Under the pieces are notes generated by a model. That model saw nothing but the letters and a program-made list of their open reading frames with translations, had not been told where the DNA came from and made no database searches. Positions 1-13,572 of a stretch of DNA of 64,000 nt are shown here, piece after piece. A program made the position numbers and the translations under genes. Location: assembly GCA_949126835.1 (NCBI GenBank), contig OX421492.1, positions 42,868,998 to 42,932,997 of the forward strand, given 5' to 3'. Positions within the stretch are counted from its first letter, which is position 1. Every line of letters begins with the position of its first letter. The stretch is from Anisus vortex. Its lineage: Eukaryota > Mollusca > Gastropoda > Planorbidae.

Positions 1-379
1 TTGAGACAAACAAAACTTCCTTTTCTTTACTGGTTAGCCTAAAAAAAATTGTTGCAAAGAAAAAGAAAGAAAAAAAAGACAACATTAGACAAAGTTGTAT
101 TGACACAATCTTGAATGTGAAATTAAAAAGCTGCTATTAACTCTGAACTACATTGTGCATACAATAAAATTTGTCTAAAAAATATAATAAATAAAACCCA
201 CAGATTACTGGGGGGACAAAATGGGACAAATGCAAGATCACAGCAACACTTTCATGAAATTAATGTAGTGTAAAAATATAGGAAATGCCTTTCTCTAAAA
301 ATTTTTTTAGAATTTTAATTTCTGCCTTGATGTTTTAAGACAAAAGATAAACAGATTTTTTTCAAAATTTCAAAGTAAA
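1..379 (-). other. Region 3' of the beta-TrCP stop codon, probable 3' UTR
   Basis: AT-rich sequence downstream of the TAG of the minus-strand gene. No AATAAA is visible on the minus strand here; an ATTAAA lies near 314. The UTR may continue beyond the window edge. Open frames here are exon shadows. Confidence 0.4.
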
Positions 380-3300
380 CTATTTAGTTACATATGTATA
401 GCTTCGAGGTGGTGACCTCTGACCTTCAGGCACTGGAACATTCAGGAAGTCCCAGATTAAAATCGTATCATCGTGCGAGCTGCTCACAATTTGAAACTCA
501 TCAAACTGTAAGCGAAATACACGTCCTGAGTGTTCCTGGTAATGAAAGAAGAGATCAAAATTTTACATCACACACACATATATCTAATGAATACAGCAGA
601 ATTCTTTTCTAAACATCTTTAATATTCTTAAATAAGATACAAGAAAATAGGATCACAGGGTTACTACTGATATTTACTAAGATAAATGAAAACTTTTTCA
701 AACCAAATTAGGACACATATATATTCTTTTAAACTCCACATTCTGAGTAAAACTAACCTAGATAAATAAAATGCTGAGGCAGGTTAAAAGAAAACTGAAC
801 AATAAACTACAGAGCAATGGCCAAAGAAAATGTTGAATTGTTTACCACTCCTTAAAAACAAACCACACAAAGTGTAGGATAAAGTATTTTAAATCATTTA
901 GAATAAGCAATTCACAGAAATATAGGTACCCCCAAATTAATTAACTTAAACTGCTGAAAAAAAGGGATTACTGAAAATATTAAAAGAAAACAAATAAAAT
1001 ATTTAAAAAATCTCAATTAAAATTAATTTGCCAATTTTACAGCTTGCTAAAACAAACAATCCCATATGTTACTTTTTAAATTTTTGACTGTACATTTCAA
1101 ATTCTTCCCCGTAAGACAGAATTATTTTAATACTAAATGTTACCAATTTAAAATATCTTCAATTAAGCCATTCAAAAGGATTTTATACTAGGTTACATTT
1201 TTTGCCTATCAACTTTAGATTTTAATGAAAATATATAACAATTAGAAAAAAATACACCTAACAAAGAATGAATATAAACTAACCCTCTTCATTTATTTCA
1301 CACAAAGATTAATATAAATTTATATATAATTGCTTGTATTATATATTTTCCTTATCTTTCTTATGTTACAACATGTGAGTAATTCTAAAATTTCTTTTTT
1401 AACAATTCTCACTTGTAGGATTTTTTTTTTTTACAAGATCTTCTAAATCATCCTTTAAATACTCTTGCAATTTTAGCAGTAACTTACAAAGTGTACTTGA
1501 AGTTGGCAGGGATGTGATAGAGAAAACATTTTTGGCTTATTACCTGTGTGGTCATCAATATAATATAAACTCAGTTTTTACAAATCTTGTGACTTTAGAC
1601 CTAAAAAAAGCAATGTGAAATGTCTTTGCCTGCCATGGAATGACTTGATCTATTTTCAAAATGCAATGGCTATGCAGGAACCCTGTGATCATTACAGTTT
1701 CATTGAGTAGAATAAAAACTTACAACAAGTGTTCTTAAGCAGAGGGTGGCTGCAGGTGCTCTTGGATCCAATGCTGCCTGCAAGTCCCAAACTTTGATTT
1801 TGCTGAAAGAAAAAAAATGAAATAGATGGTAGGCAAAGGTACACTACTTATTTATTGTTTATTCAATCAACAGCAATTTTTAAAATGAATGCCTTACCCA
1901 TCGTAAGCTCCACTGACTATTCTTTTGCTGTCAAAACGTATACACCTGACTAGTTCTTCATGGCCTTCCAACACTCTTAAACATGCTCCACATTCAATGT
2001 CCCAAAGCCTTTATATACAAAATAAAATGAAAAATTAGATAGGTGAAACATAATAGCATTTTGTCACAACACTATTTAGCACTAGCAGTATTGTGACATA
2101 ATTTGTATTTATGAGGGATACAAATCTCTTGACCAATTCTCATTCTTTTTTTGTCAAATGTTTTAAATATATTGGTGAAAATACAAGTCCAAGTTAATCT
2201 TGACCTAAGAGATTTATTGAGAAATAAATTAAAACAGATGTAAAGTAAACAGCAGGAAATAAAAGTGTGTGTATATTTTACAATGATCTAAATCCTTTTT
2301 AAAATCTCATTCATACTTGTGCTATTTCCCTCAAAGTTTAAATAATGACACCACCTTCACCTATCCCATAACCCGAGTGAGGGTCGTTTGGGGCACCATT
2401 TTTTGACAGTTGGACAATTTTATGCCATTTGTCTCAGTCCTGCACCGCCCTCTGGGAATCCGCAAAAGACCAGCCGGTCCACAAATAATGACCAAGACAA
2501 ACAAAAAAATGTCAAGAACATGTGCTTGAGAATTCAAAAACAACAATTGTTATATAACATCAATTGCCTAATAGTGTTATATAACATCAATTAACTAATA
2601 GTGTTATATAACATCAATGACCTAATAGTGTTATATAACATCAATGACCTAATGGTGTTATATAACATCAATTACCAAATGGTGTTATATAACATCAATT
2701 ACCTAATAGTGTTATATAACATCAATTACCTAATAGTGTTATATAACATCAATTACCTAATGGTGTTATATAACATCAATTACCTAATGGTGTTATATAA
2801 CATCAATTACCTAATGGTGTTATATAACATCAATTACCTAATGGTGTTATATAACATCAATTACCTAATGGTGTTATATAACATCAATTACCTAATGGTG
2901 TTATATAACATCAATTACCTAATGGTGTTATATAACATCAATTACCTAATGGTGTTATATAACATCAATTACCTAATGGTGTTATATAACATTAATTACC
3001 TAATGGTGTTATATAACATCAATTGCCTAATGGTGTTATATAACATCAATTGCCTAATAGTGTTATATAACATCAATTGCCTAATAGTGTTATATAACAT
3101 CAATGACCTAATAGTGTTATATAACATCAATGACCTAATAGTGTTATATAACATCAATGACCTAATAGTGTTATATAACATCAATGACCTAATAGTGTTA
3201 TATAACATCAATGACCTAATCGTGTTATATAGCATCAATTACCTAATCGTGTTATATAACATCAATGACCTAATAGTGTTATATAACATCAATGACCTAA

Positions 3301-6300
3301 TAGTGTTATATAACATCAATGACCTAATAGTGTTATATAACATCAATGACCTAATAGTGTTATATAACATCAATGACCTAATAGTGTTATATAACATCAA
3401 TGACCTAATAGTGTTATATAACATCAATGACCTAATAGTGTTATATAACATCAATGATCTAATAGTGTTATATAACATCAATGACCTAATAGTGTTATAT
3501 AACATCAATGACCTAATAGTGTTATATAACATCAATGACCTAATCGTGTTATATAGCATCAATGACCTAATAGTGTTATATAACATCAATGACCTAATAG
3601 TGTTATATAACATCAATGACCTAATAGTGTTATATAACATCAATGACCTAATAGTGTTATATAACATCAATGACCTAAAAGTGTTATATAACATCAATTA
3701 CCTAATCGTGTTATATAACATCAATTACCTAATAGTGTTATATAACATCAATGACCTAATAGTGTTATATAACATCAATGACCTAATAGTGTTATATAAC
3801 ATCAATTACCTAATCGTGTTATATAACATCAATGACCTAATCGTGTTATATAACATCAATGACCTAATAGTGTTATATAACATCAATGACCTAATAGTGT
3901 TATATAACATCAATGACCTAATAGTGTAATATAACATCAATTACCTAATCGTGTTATATAACATCAATTACCTAATCATGTTATATAACATCAATTACCT
4001 AATAGTGTTATATAACATCAATTACCTAATAGTGTTATATAACATCAATGACCTAATAGTGTTATATAACATCAATGACCTAATAGTGTTATATAACATC
4101 AATTACCTAATAGTGTTATATAACATCAATGACCTAATAGTGTTATATAACATCAATTACCTAATAGTGTTATATAACATCAATTACCTAATAGTGTTAT
4201 ATAACATCAATTACCTAATAGTGTTATATAACATCAATTACCTAATAGTGTTATATAACATCATGACCTAATAGTGTTATATAACATCAATGACCTAATA
4301 GTGTTATATAACATCAATTACCTAATCGTGTTAAATAACATCAATTACCTAATAGTGTTATATAACATCAATGACCTAATAGTGTTATATAACATCAATG
4401 ACCTAATAGTGTTATATAACATCAATGACCTAATCGTGTTATATAACATCAATTACCTAATAGTGTTATATAACATCAATTACCTAATAGTGTTATATAA
4501 CATCAATTACCTAATAGTGTTATATAACATCAATGACCTAATAGTGTTATATAACATCAATGACCTAATAGTGTTTTATAACATCAATTACCTAATAGTG
4601 TTATATAACATCAATTACCTAATAGTGTTATATAACATCAATTACCTAATAGTGTTATCTGAACTGCCACTGACAACAAGTCGCTCTCTGTATTGCAAAC
4701 AAGCTATGCCTCTTTTGTGACCATTTAATGTTCGAACAAACTCACATGTTGAGGTATTCCATACCTAAACAGATATCATTTATTTTTATAGTATTATTTA
4801 CACAATAAACTTGAAATGTGTGAAACTATAATTGAGTAGCCCACTTGCAAACTGTTTAGTCAATAAAAACGTGATTTTGAAAAAAAAAATTAAACAATTT
4901 GTCAGAATTTATCATCTTTTGAAATGTGCTTCATTTTTTCTATTAGCTTCATTATAGCTCTGACAAATTGAGAAAGTTGTACCGGTACTAAAGATTATTT
5001 CTTAAAGTCATTGGGGGATACTCAATTTTTTTTAAATGTGACTTTAGCAAATGGACATTCTTTTTTTTCTTCTTTTTCTAAATCAATAAAAAAAAATACT
5101 TAAAAAACTAATTGCCTGCTTTAAAAAATCGCCATTTTAAAAACTTCCTTCTCAACTTGATCTTTATGACTATTGGGTAGGTAAAGTTTCATAGAATTAT
5201 TCTTGTATTGAGGACAGTTTTTGTAAAATTTTATTTCTTCCTACAGGACCAGCTAAAATAAACAGGATAGCTTTATGCCTAATGGACATATGGACACACA
5301 AAATATCAGCCATTGTGCAGCTGAATGTCCACCTAGAATTCAATTAGGTATATTATTGTTTGGAATTTGAGACTTACAATTTTAGATGACGCAGTATCCT
5401 ACGTTAACAGCTGCACTAATTAATAAGATACATATTTGTATATGGTTTACATAAATAATTCCTTACTCCAATTTATGAATGATAATATGTTAGTCATGTG
5501 GACAACCTTTCTTCAGTTATAAAGCGCTCTTTAAGTTAGCAATTTTTTAAAAGTGTATTATCTTATTCTTTGAGAGATTTCAAATACCAACCTTAATAGT
5601 TCTATCTCCTGATGCTGAAACAATGTATTTCTCATCAAAGTCAACCACATTTACTGCTGCTCTGTGACCAACTAAGACTCTTCGAAGATTGATTTCAGTT
5701 GGTGATTGCATATCCCAAACAGCAATAGATCGATCCTTTGAATTAGAAAACGTTAATAATTGCTTTAAATAAATGTTTAGGACATCACCAGATATAAAAC
5801 AAATATAAGTAAACTTAACAAGTAAAGCTGCACTTCAATAATGTCATAATGATCCAAAGCAAGATTGACGTTTGAAAACATCTCTGTGCAGAGTACAAAG
5901 TTACCTTCCTTTAGTATCTTAAAAATGTCGGCCCTAAACATGGACTTTAAAATATTTTAACTGGAGCAAAACTTTTACAATTATTTTAACTCTTTTCATG
6001 TGCCAATCCACAATGTCATCAATTTGACTGGTTATGACCATTGCTTTGTTTACGACAGATTGTCAAATTATTGATGCTGGATCATCCAATTAGAAATGAA
6101 TCATTTGAGTCTGATTTGAGGAGTTTATTTTGTATTTATATAATTTGATACTTGTGTTTTGGCCTAGGTAACGTTTATATAAATGTTAAGGAGCAGCAAC
6201 ACTAACTACTAACATTACAAAAATTTGTGTAACTCTGTTACTAAGTGATATTTTAAAAATGTAACAGGCTTTCTTATGAGAATTAGATAAACTTTCTGAA

Positions 6301-9300
6301 AGTTCAAGCAGAATTAAAAGCTACACAGACCAAGTAGTAGTCTGATAAGTTCAGTTTTAATGTTCAAACACAAATTAGATCTAATAATTTGTAATAATTA
6401 TTCAAAAATGAATCTAAACCAACAATTTCTTCAAGCCTCTTGCAAACCAAAATATTGATTTTAAAGACAGAGAGAGACAGCAACAATTGGCCATATTATT
6501 GACACCTTCAATAAAGTATGAGAGACAATTGGCCATATTATTGACACCTTCAATAAAGTATATTATTGACACCTTCAATAAAGTATATTATTGACACCTT
6601 CAATAAAGTATGCCAATAAAATTTTTTTCAGATAATCCCATCAGTTCCCTTCAAGAAGCCATTATTGCTTACTAACAATAAGAGAGATTTGAAAACTGTA
6701 CATTCAGTGTTAGTAAAACATCACACTAGTATGCTGCACATCAAATGTTATCTTTTAAGTGTTTGTAGGCACTTTTTCTTTAACACTGTGAGGGTTTGTA
6801 TTTTTGAGGTGAAGAGAGAGGCTACAATTAATTTGCACAATACATGCCTCTCTTTAATATTTTTTTTTTAAATGTTAAAAAAGCAAGATTAGCGTAAATA
6901 TCTTGTAATATTTAAAAAAAACATTATGGTCATGTTACACAAAGCAGTATAGAATATTGAATATTGTATTATTTAATAAAAGTTTTAAACCTCCACAAAT
7001 AAAATGATTGCTAGCAATTATCTCAGCTCATAATATTACTTATACTTTTGTGACATGGCTTACATGAGCTATTGATCTGTGAGTGTTATAAGATGAAACA
7101 TGAACTGGTTGTCAATAAGCTGTCTACAAGCAATTAGTAATGGTGTTGATTTCTATTTAATAAACTCACTTTAGAGCATGTCACCATGATCCCATCACAA
7201 AACCTAAGATGAAGAACAGCTTCACAGTGATGAATGAGTGTATTCATCATTTCACCAGAATGCACATCCCAGACTCTGAGGAGGCAAGAAATAATAAGTC
7301 AGCAATTGATTTTAGGTGGAAATAAAAGGCCAATTTAAAGCACATTGATCTGCATGCCTGAAGACATTAGGACAAAATAAAACTCACAATTTAAACACAC
7401 TGTACATCTCTGTATACATTTAAATATTTCATGGCTCAATCTTAAACTTTTCCTTCTTCTTATTGGCCCTTTTGCAGTCAATGCCAGATGGCCAGACAAA
7501 CATATTTTTATGTCTTTTTCAGTTGTTCTGTGTTGTTATAGTGTGTGCTGGTAATGGTAGGTTGAGGGGTAAATATGTCTGAGATTGGTTAATGTTTCCA
7601 AATTCAAGGAACATTTCCTACATCTCTAAAATATTCTATTACAACTTCTCTCCTTCTGCATTCCTATAGAGACTTTGAATGACTCAAAATTCTTCTTGTA
7701 CTTTATTTGAAACCACTTCCTCATGCACCATGATCTTAACTCATTTGCTACTAACCTACTTTCCAAAGACACCCGGGAAAGTACTAGCCAAAGGGAAGGA
7801 ACTCCGTATTAATTTTAGTAAATTTTTTTTAAATATTTTTTTTTAATAATTAAATATTCCCCAAAGTGAATAAAAATTACATCATAAAATAGATAAATAT
7901 CTTAGCTTTCTGGAAATGTATACTTTTATACATAAAAAATGCCGAATTATCGGTAGAATTATTCGCTGAGTGTTGAGACCCTATGATTTGCCTAAATATT
8001 TTCTCTAGGCCTAGCGTCAAAGTCCCATAAAGTATAATAAATCCCAAAAATCGAGTTGAAATGGAAATTTATCTAAGTCTATATCTGCAGCATCCTTATT
8101 ATCAGAACTGTTGTTAAATGTTTTATTTGGATGTATAGAGCTATCGATTAATAAAGTAAAAAATGAAAGACGAAGGCTATAAAAAAAGTTTTTCAAGACG
8201 AAAGGCAAGTGAAAAATACCGATTTTTTGACGCGCATAGCAAAAAAACGAAATTAGATAAAAACATCCGGTTTTTATTAACGAAACAGACTATATTCCTA
8301 CTTTTTAAAAGCCGTTTTTGCAGTAAAATAAAACCCCAGAACGCATGTCGAAAAAAAATCTAGAAACGACAAGGTTAGTCACACACGTGGCGGCCGCGTT
8401 TGGACGCATTAGTACGGAGGGGGGTATGTCGCATTCAGTCGCGGTAGTAGCAAATGAGTTAAGGCTGTAATGTTTCTTTTTAAGAAAATATATAATAGAC
8501 TTTTTACCTGACAGTTGAGTCACTGGAACCAGATATAATGATATTTTCATCATATTGGAGACAAAGTACAGAACCAGTATGTCCAGTCAGTACTTGAATG
8601 CATTCTAATGTGTGTCTATTCCAAATCTTTAAAAAAAAAATGTTTGAAAAAATTTTAAATAAACTTTTCAATCACATTTCACAGCAGAAAGTAACTATTT
8701 CAATTAGATGCCATTTAAATAACTGAAATGTTTCTAATAACCTTAATAGTATTATCTCGTAATCCACTAATAATTTTATGGTCATCATATTGCAGACAAT
8801 ATACTCCTTTGCTTGTTTCACTCAGACAATGGATCCTCTGTAGTTGATGACGCCCAGTTCTCCAGTTATTTTCTATTCGCTGTTTGAACAAAAACAAAAA
8901 CATAAAATTATAACTTGTCAAATGTCTAAAGTTGTTTAATCAATATTTGTAAACTTGAACAGTGTAAAGTTAATGAATTTCAATGAATGGGTAAATAATT
9001 CAATTTACATCTATATCTGCAATAATATCTGGATAAAGAGCTCTGTAAAACTTGTGATCTTTTAAAGCTTCCCCATGCCTAGGCTTGAAGAGATATTGAT
9101 CCCTGAAGAAATAGAGTTATAATTGCTAAGATTTTATATGATTTAATATTTACAAAAATTATTGATGACACAGGTAAACAATAGTAAACTATATTTATAA
9201 ACATCCAACAGACAATTAAAAAATGCACAGGCCAACATTTAAATATCGACTTGTCTAAAGAGCTGCCAACTTAGAGCATTGTTATTTTAATGGTAAAAAT

Positions 9301-10877
9301 AATTCCGTAAGTATGATGTAATTCATAATTCATTAAGTTTCATGCTTTCTTCGGCTGTGCAGAGAATACTAAACAAGAGTGTTTAAAAGAGTAGTTAAAA
9401 GAAAGATTCAGGAAAGACCTTGTTTTCAAAATGTTTATATGAGTAGGCAATTAATTTTCTTCAATACTATATTGCAATAGTTAATTTTCAGTAGGAACTA
9501 CAAAATATTTATATTAGTAATAATATTCATGTATATAATATATCCTTCATACTATTCAATGTATTTGATGATTGATAAAAACTGAACAGAAAGTTTACAA
9601 TCTTACCAGGACCGTCTCTCTGAAAGGCCTTTCCACAAACTGTCTGTGTGCACTTTTCTTTCTATTAACTTTTTCCAAAGGTTTCCTTCTGAAATTACTC
9701 TGTACCATTCTTTGCATACCAACTCAGCAGCACATAATGACTTAGCATCAAGGTAAGCTAATATATTTTCTGCTATGTGATCAAGGCCCTTGGCTATAAA
9801 TGTAAAATAAAATGGTCAAAACAATATAACTCCAAGAAAATAAATATATTTTCTATTCCATAAAAAAAGGATACAATTGTAATTATTAATGCAATGAAAT
9901 AATTTAGGGAACTGTCAATATTTGTTCTTGATCTTGTTTTTAAAACTAAAAAATTTAATAACATAATGTAATAATTAATTAAATATTTTAATATTGTTTA
10001 AAAAAATTAAATAAAGTTACAAAAAAATTAAAATACATATTTTAATAAAACAGGCTTTTCACTATTTACTACATTAATATTTGTTGTTTTTTTTTAAATA
10101 CAAATATTCTTGGTATATATAATTACCTGGCAAAGCTGAAATAAAATCTCTCTGTAACATTGGCTTGAGAAAGGCATTAATTTGACCATGCTGATAGTGG
10201 CACATACGAGATAGTAAGAATTCAACAAAAACAACTTGCTGCCCTTCACACCAATTTTCAAAATATTTCATACATAAATCTCTGTCTCTAATAAAGTCTT
10301 CTGATTCCAACAATTCTTTATTAATAGAAGATGGCAATAACTGTGTTCCTTCAATCTGAAAAAAACAAAAAAACAATTGTAGAATAGAATTGTAGAATAT
10401 ATATATCATAATATGTGAACTGCGCAATTCTAAATACATCTTGACATTCAAAAATAATATAACTAATTAAATATACTAATAATATAACTTTAGAATCTAT
10501 TCACTGTTATACAAATACCTAGTATTATAAGATCTATAACAGGTTTACATTGAACTATTTAAGTGAACAGCTAGCCTAATGGTGTCAGATACTTATTTAA
10601 AGAGCTCTTAATTCTTGTAACAATGTTAGACAAACAACCCTTGTAAACATAAAAAAACTTCAACTAAAAGAATTAGATTAGTAAGTTGTATGTCTATATA
10701 TTAAAACTTAGTTCACAACCAACACACAATATTGTTTTGATTTAACATTAGCAAATTTAAATAATTTTGTATATAGTGGGTTTGGTATGCAAGTTAGTTT
10801 TTATTATACTTTTTCTATGCTGGTAGCATAGGCTACACTTATAAAAATTACGGATTTTCACCAATAATGATTAGATG

Positions 10878-10915
<38 letters not shown>

Positions 10916-12218
10916 AGTTATATGATTTGAGATTCAATACTAGGCATACTAGGAGATTGTGTGGCCAGCACAATGCTCAGTTGCCTTTATTTTTCCCCAA
11001 CTAAAGAGCCAGGTACCCATCAGAGCTGGGTAGACTCTGGGACACCCTCCTAGCCTTCACCAATATTCAAACCCAGGACCTTTGGTACACCAGTCAAGGG
11101 TGCTGTCGCTCAGCCACCGAGTCCCCTAAACATAAATCATTATTAATATAATGCTGTTAGTCTTTCAGAAGTTGTTTATATCACTCGTAGCCTTGAATTT
11201 TATTGTTTACTTAAAACAGCCATTCACTATTGAAAGAAATCCTACATTTTTTATTAAAGGATGACATTTCAAATATTAAATGGCTCTGGAAAATAAAATA
11301 CACCCAAAACAAACTTACTTACAAAGCAAATTAATAAGAGGATGGGGGGGACTGTTTCCCTCAATATGCAATAGTCTCAATAGTGAATAGAGGTAGACCT
11401 ATATAAAGGACAAACCCTAATGACAAGTTTTAAATTGGATTCCCACAAATGATAAACATTAACAAACTGTAACAGTGTAAGTAAGTGTAGCCTACAATTC
11501 AAGCCCTTTGCCTATGCTGGACTCCTTTTATTTAACAGATTTATCTGTTCAATAGTCAATAAATGTGTAATAATACTGGACTGGTATTTGGTATTATATA
11601 TAGATAGGCTAGAGAATATAGTCATAGCATAGGTAAGTAACTAGGTAGTAGCTAGGACGCTAGGACTCTATCTAGGTACTAGCCTAACTAGGTAGGCTCT
11701 TTACTTTTTAATTTAATATTTCAATAAATGTATAATTTAAAAAATACAGAAAACAAATCAATGATAATGATTGAATTATAAATCAATTGTCAATATTCAA
11801 TATAAATTTAGCCTAATGAATATTAGGATTAGGCTTAGTAGGCCTACTAAGTTTACTAGCCTACCTATTCAATTCAAGCCTATTGAATATATTAATATTA
11901 AAGTTGAAAGGGACAGTGTGTTATTTTAAAGATTAAAATAAACGACGACATGGGAGCCAGAGTAAAACAACGTCAATTAAAAGTAATACTGGTAATAAAT
12001 ACGTATCGAACATGTTTAAGTTTAAGAACTATAAATTTACAGTTACTATTTAAAAGTATTTATTTATTATTTACTTTCTAGATTTCTTAGCTTTTTAGAG
12101 AAAATAAAAAGGAAATTCCTACTATTTTCGTTCACTAAACCTTACAATTTTTAATTACCTTTTTATCATTATCATCTATACAACTTGTTTCCATATTTGA
12201 TTCATGTATATCGGACAT
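380..12218 (-). CDS. BTRC/FBXW11-like (slmb): beta-TrCP / Slimb F-box WD40 protein, complete, 12 exons
   Basis: Substrate receptor of the SCF ubiquitin ligase; the family recognises DSGxxS phosphodegrons in proteins such as beta-catenin and IkB. Exons in transcript order: 12218-12159, 10355-10127, 9793-9607, 9102-9009, 8879-8742, 8626-8508, 7275-7170, 5735-5592, 4764-4646, 2008-1898, 1802-1724, 535-380. All junctions are GT/AG, phases agree, and the total is 1542 nt (513 aa plus TAG), close to Slimb (about 510). Exon 1 begins [20 protein letters not shown]. Exon 2 carries the beta-TrCP dimerisation (D) domain ([20 protein letters not shown]). Exon 3 carries the F-box (about residues 97-140, [20 protein letters not shown]). 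Seven WD40 blades run from exon 5 to exon 12, including the conserved blocks [11 protein letters not shown] and [10 protein letters not shown]. The C-terminus is RSYTYVTK. Intron 9 begins with a 27-bp array copied from the exon 9 donor. The gene is divergent from RPP30. Identification is near certain; the UTRs are not resolved. Confidence 0.96.
2361..2545 (-). mobile_element. Possible non-LTR retrotransposon C-terminal remnant
   Basis: A more GC-rich patch in beta-TrCP intron 9, just distal to the 27-bp array. The minus-strand frame ends [20 protein letters not shown] then stop, a tail of the style seen in reverse-transcriptase ORF ends. Weak evidence; it may simply be an unclassified interspersed repeat. 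Confidence 0.25.
2546..4660 (-). repeat. 27-bp minisatellite, about 78 copies, spanning the beta-TrCP exon 9 splice donor
   Basis: The minus-strand unit is ATAACACTATTAG followed by GTAATTGATGTTAT. The first 13 nt are the last 13 nt of beta-TrCP exon 9 (coding for the end of SDNTIR) and the last 14 nt are the first 14 nt of intron 9, so every unit carries a copy of the 5' splice site. Variants replace GTAATTG with GTCATTG, or GCAATTG in a few distal units; ACT becomes ACC around 2760-3010. The unit contains the perfect palindrome GTTATATAAC. The 27-bp period keeps frames open on both strands, giving long spurious ORFs of 9-residue repeats that should not be annotated as proteins. Confidence 0.97.
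6487..6612. repeat. Short 24-bp tandem repeat in beta-TrCP intron 7
   Basis: About four to five copies of a unit containing TATTATTGACACCTTCAATA, preceded in two copies by GACAATTGGCCA. Small, local, intronic. Confidence 0.8.
7440..7640 (-). mobile_element. Remnant related to the non-LTR element at 59.3-60.3 kb
   Basis: In beta-TrCP intron 6. Shares the string GGTAATGGTAGGTTGA and surrounding similarity with the 3' part of the RNase H-encoding element near 59,390. Decayed, no usable frame. Confidence 0.4.
10879..10912. repeat. (TA)n microsatellite
   Basis: Uninterrupted TA dinucleotides in beta-TrCP intron 1. Confidence 0.9.
10943..11127 (-). mobile_element. tRNA-derived SINE (tail-truncated)
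   Basis: Member of the SINE family best preserved at 18487-18770. On the minus strand it begins with a tRNA-like head, with A box TGGCTGAGCGA and a degenerate B box GGTTTGAAT, followed by the shared body (GGTACCCATCAGAGCTGGGT on plus). The TTTACTTTAC tail is missing. Lies in beta-TrCP intron 1. Confidence 0.8.
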
Positions 12219-13572
12219 TATTTACATAAAGACAAAGGGAATTCTAATAGCAATTATCCAAAACGAAGAAAGTGTTGGTTTCCACCCTTATCTGTCTTCC
12301 TTATTCTCAGGGCAGAAAATTGTGTGACGTCACTTATTCTCGCAAGAAACGCGAGAGTTGGTTGGCAGAATTAATAAAGTATTGACCAAACCAAACTATT
12401 CGCACGTCGATAAAATATGCTAATAAAAACCTGGGGAAGAAGCTATTCGTAGAAACGTCAGTAATAAAAGGTTTCTCGCGCAATGTAGGGTGAAAAAAAT
12501 ATACTTACCGTATAAATTTAATTTTACATTAACTTCTGGTAATAAAAAAGCAAAAGATACTTATTAGATCTATTACTATTGCGTGCATGAGGAACTCCGA
12601 CTCACAATTTCAAGTAAAGCCATTTTTAATTTATCTTAAAACGCATTAATAGGGGCCAATATTATTGCAAAATCATAGTCATAAGAAGTCCTATGGTATG
12701 TCATATAGGTCTACATTTATAAGTCACCAAAGGTGGATATCAGATCATCAGATGATGTTGATATAGATATAGGCAATGTCATGGAATTCTGGTGAAACTT
12801 TGGGCATGCCGCAGTAGGCTATTAAAATAGTTTTAGGCTGTTTTCTTCACCCCCCCCCCCCTTTTAAAAAACAAACAAACTACATAGCCTACACAAAAAA
12901 AAAAGCGCTCCGTTTTTATTTTTTGGCATCTGCTATTTAATTAAACGATTCATGTGGATTTCGCTACATATTTGTACTTATTGCTGCTTGGGCATGGAAA
13001 GAGATAGGCCTATCACAATTTAAACTGTTCCTTAAATAGCATGAACAAATGTAATAATGTGTTGCCCTGTAGCATAGGCTACATATAGTAGGCTACATAT
13101 AGTTATATTATTATTATATTATGTAAAGGTTGCCGAAGTGGAGTGTCGTCTATAACATATTGAATTTCCTAATAGGCTGCACCTGTATGCTAGGAAAAAA
13201 TATCTATGCCATACATTATGTAGAATGTAGGTTAAGCACACACATTCACATGCGTGTGATAACAGTTAATTACCGCTTTGTGTTGATACATAGGGCCTAC
13301 TATAACAAACACTAACATACACTATAAAAGTATGAGATTTAAATACTTAAATCAACATAATTTCATTTGAGTTTAGACTTTTTGTATTTTATCTTCGTAG
13401 TAAATACTATTAACGCTCTGTAGAAACGTGATCTATAGCTCGGTGCTGTGCACAGTGATTTTTGTCCGTATGGATAGATGTTTGGGAAAGAAGTGAAAGT
13501 AGATTTACTCTTCTACGTTTTCAAAACTTCACCAGGCTGAAAGCGAAAGGTGGTCTCAGTCTAATACTAATA
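12219..13572. other. Head-to-head intergenic region, beta-TrCP / RPP30
   Basis: 1.35 kb between the two start codons. Holds a perfect CRE near the beta-TrCP side, a poly-C run near 12,850, and otherwise AT-rich unique-looking sequence. The first exons and UTRs of both genes probably fall here. Short ORFs (for example 13130-13315) show no family similarity or splice support. Confidence 0.7.
12325..12332. promoter_or_regulatory. Palindromic CRE (TGACGTCA) upstream of beta-TrCP
   Basis: Perfect 8-bp CREB/ATF consensus 107 bp upstream of the beta-TrCP ATG, in the more CG-containing patch around 12,320-12,480 that looks promoter-like in this AT-rich window. Function is inferred from the motif alone. 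Confidence 0.5.

Noticed and set aside
2601..4720. Long plus-strand ORFs of a 9-residue repeat (442, 106 and 148 aa) and matching minus-strand ORFs
   Set aside because: They are the 27-bp intronic array read in open frames on both strands; no start context, splice support or non-repeat sequence.
10943..11127. True tRNA gene from A and B boxes in the SINE heads
   Set aside because: No consistent acceptor stem or anticodon arm; the same head recurs attached to the SINE body in every copy.
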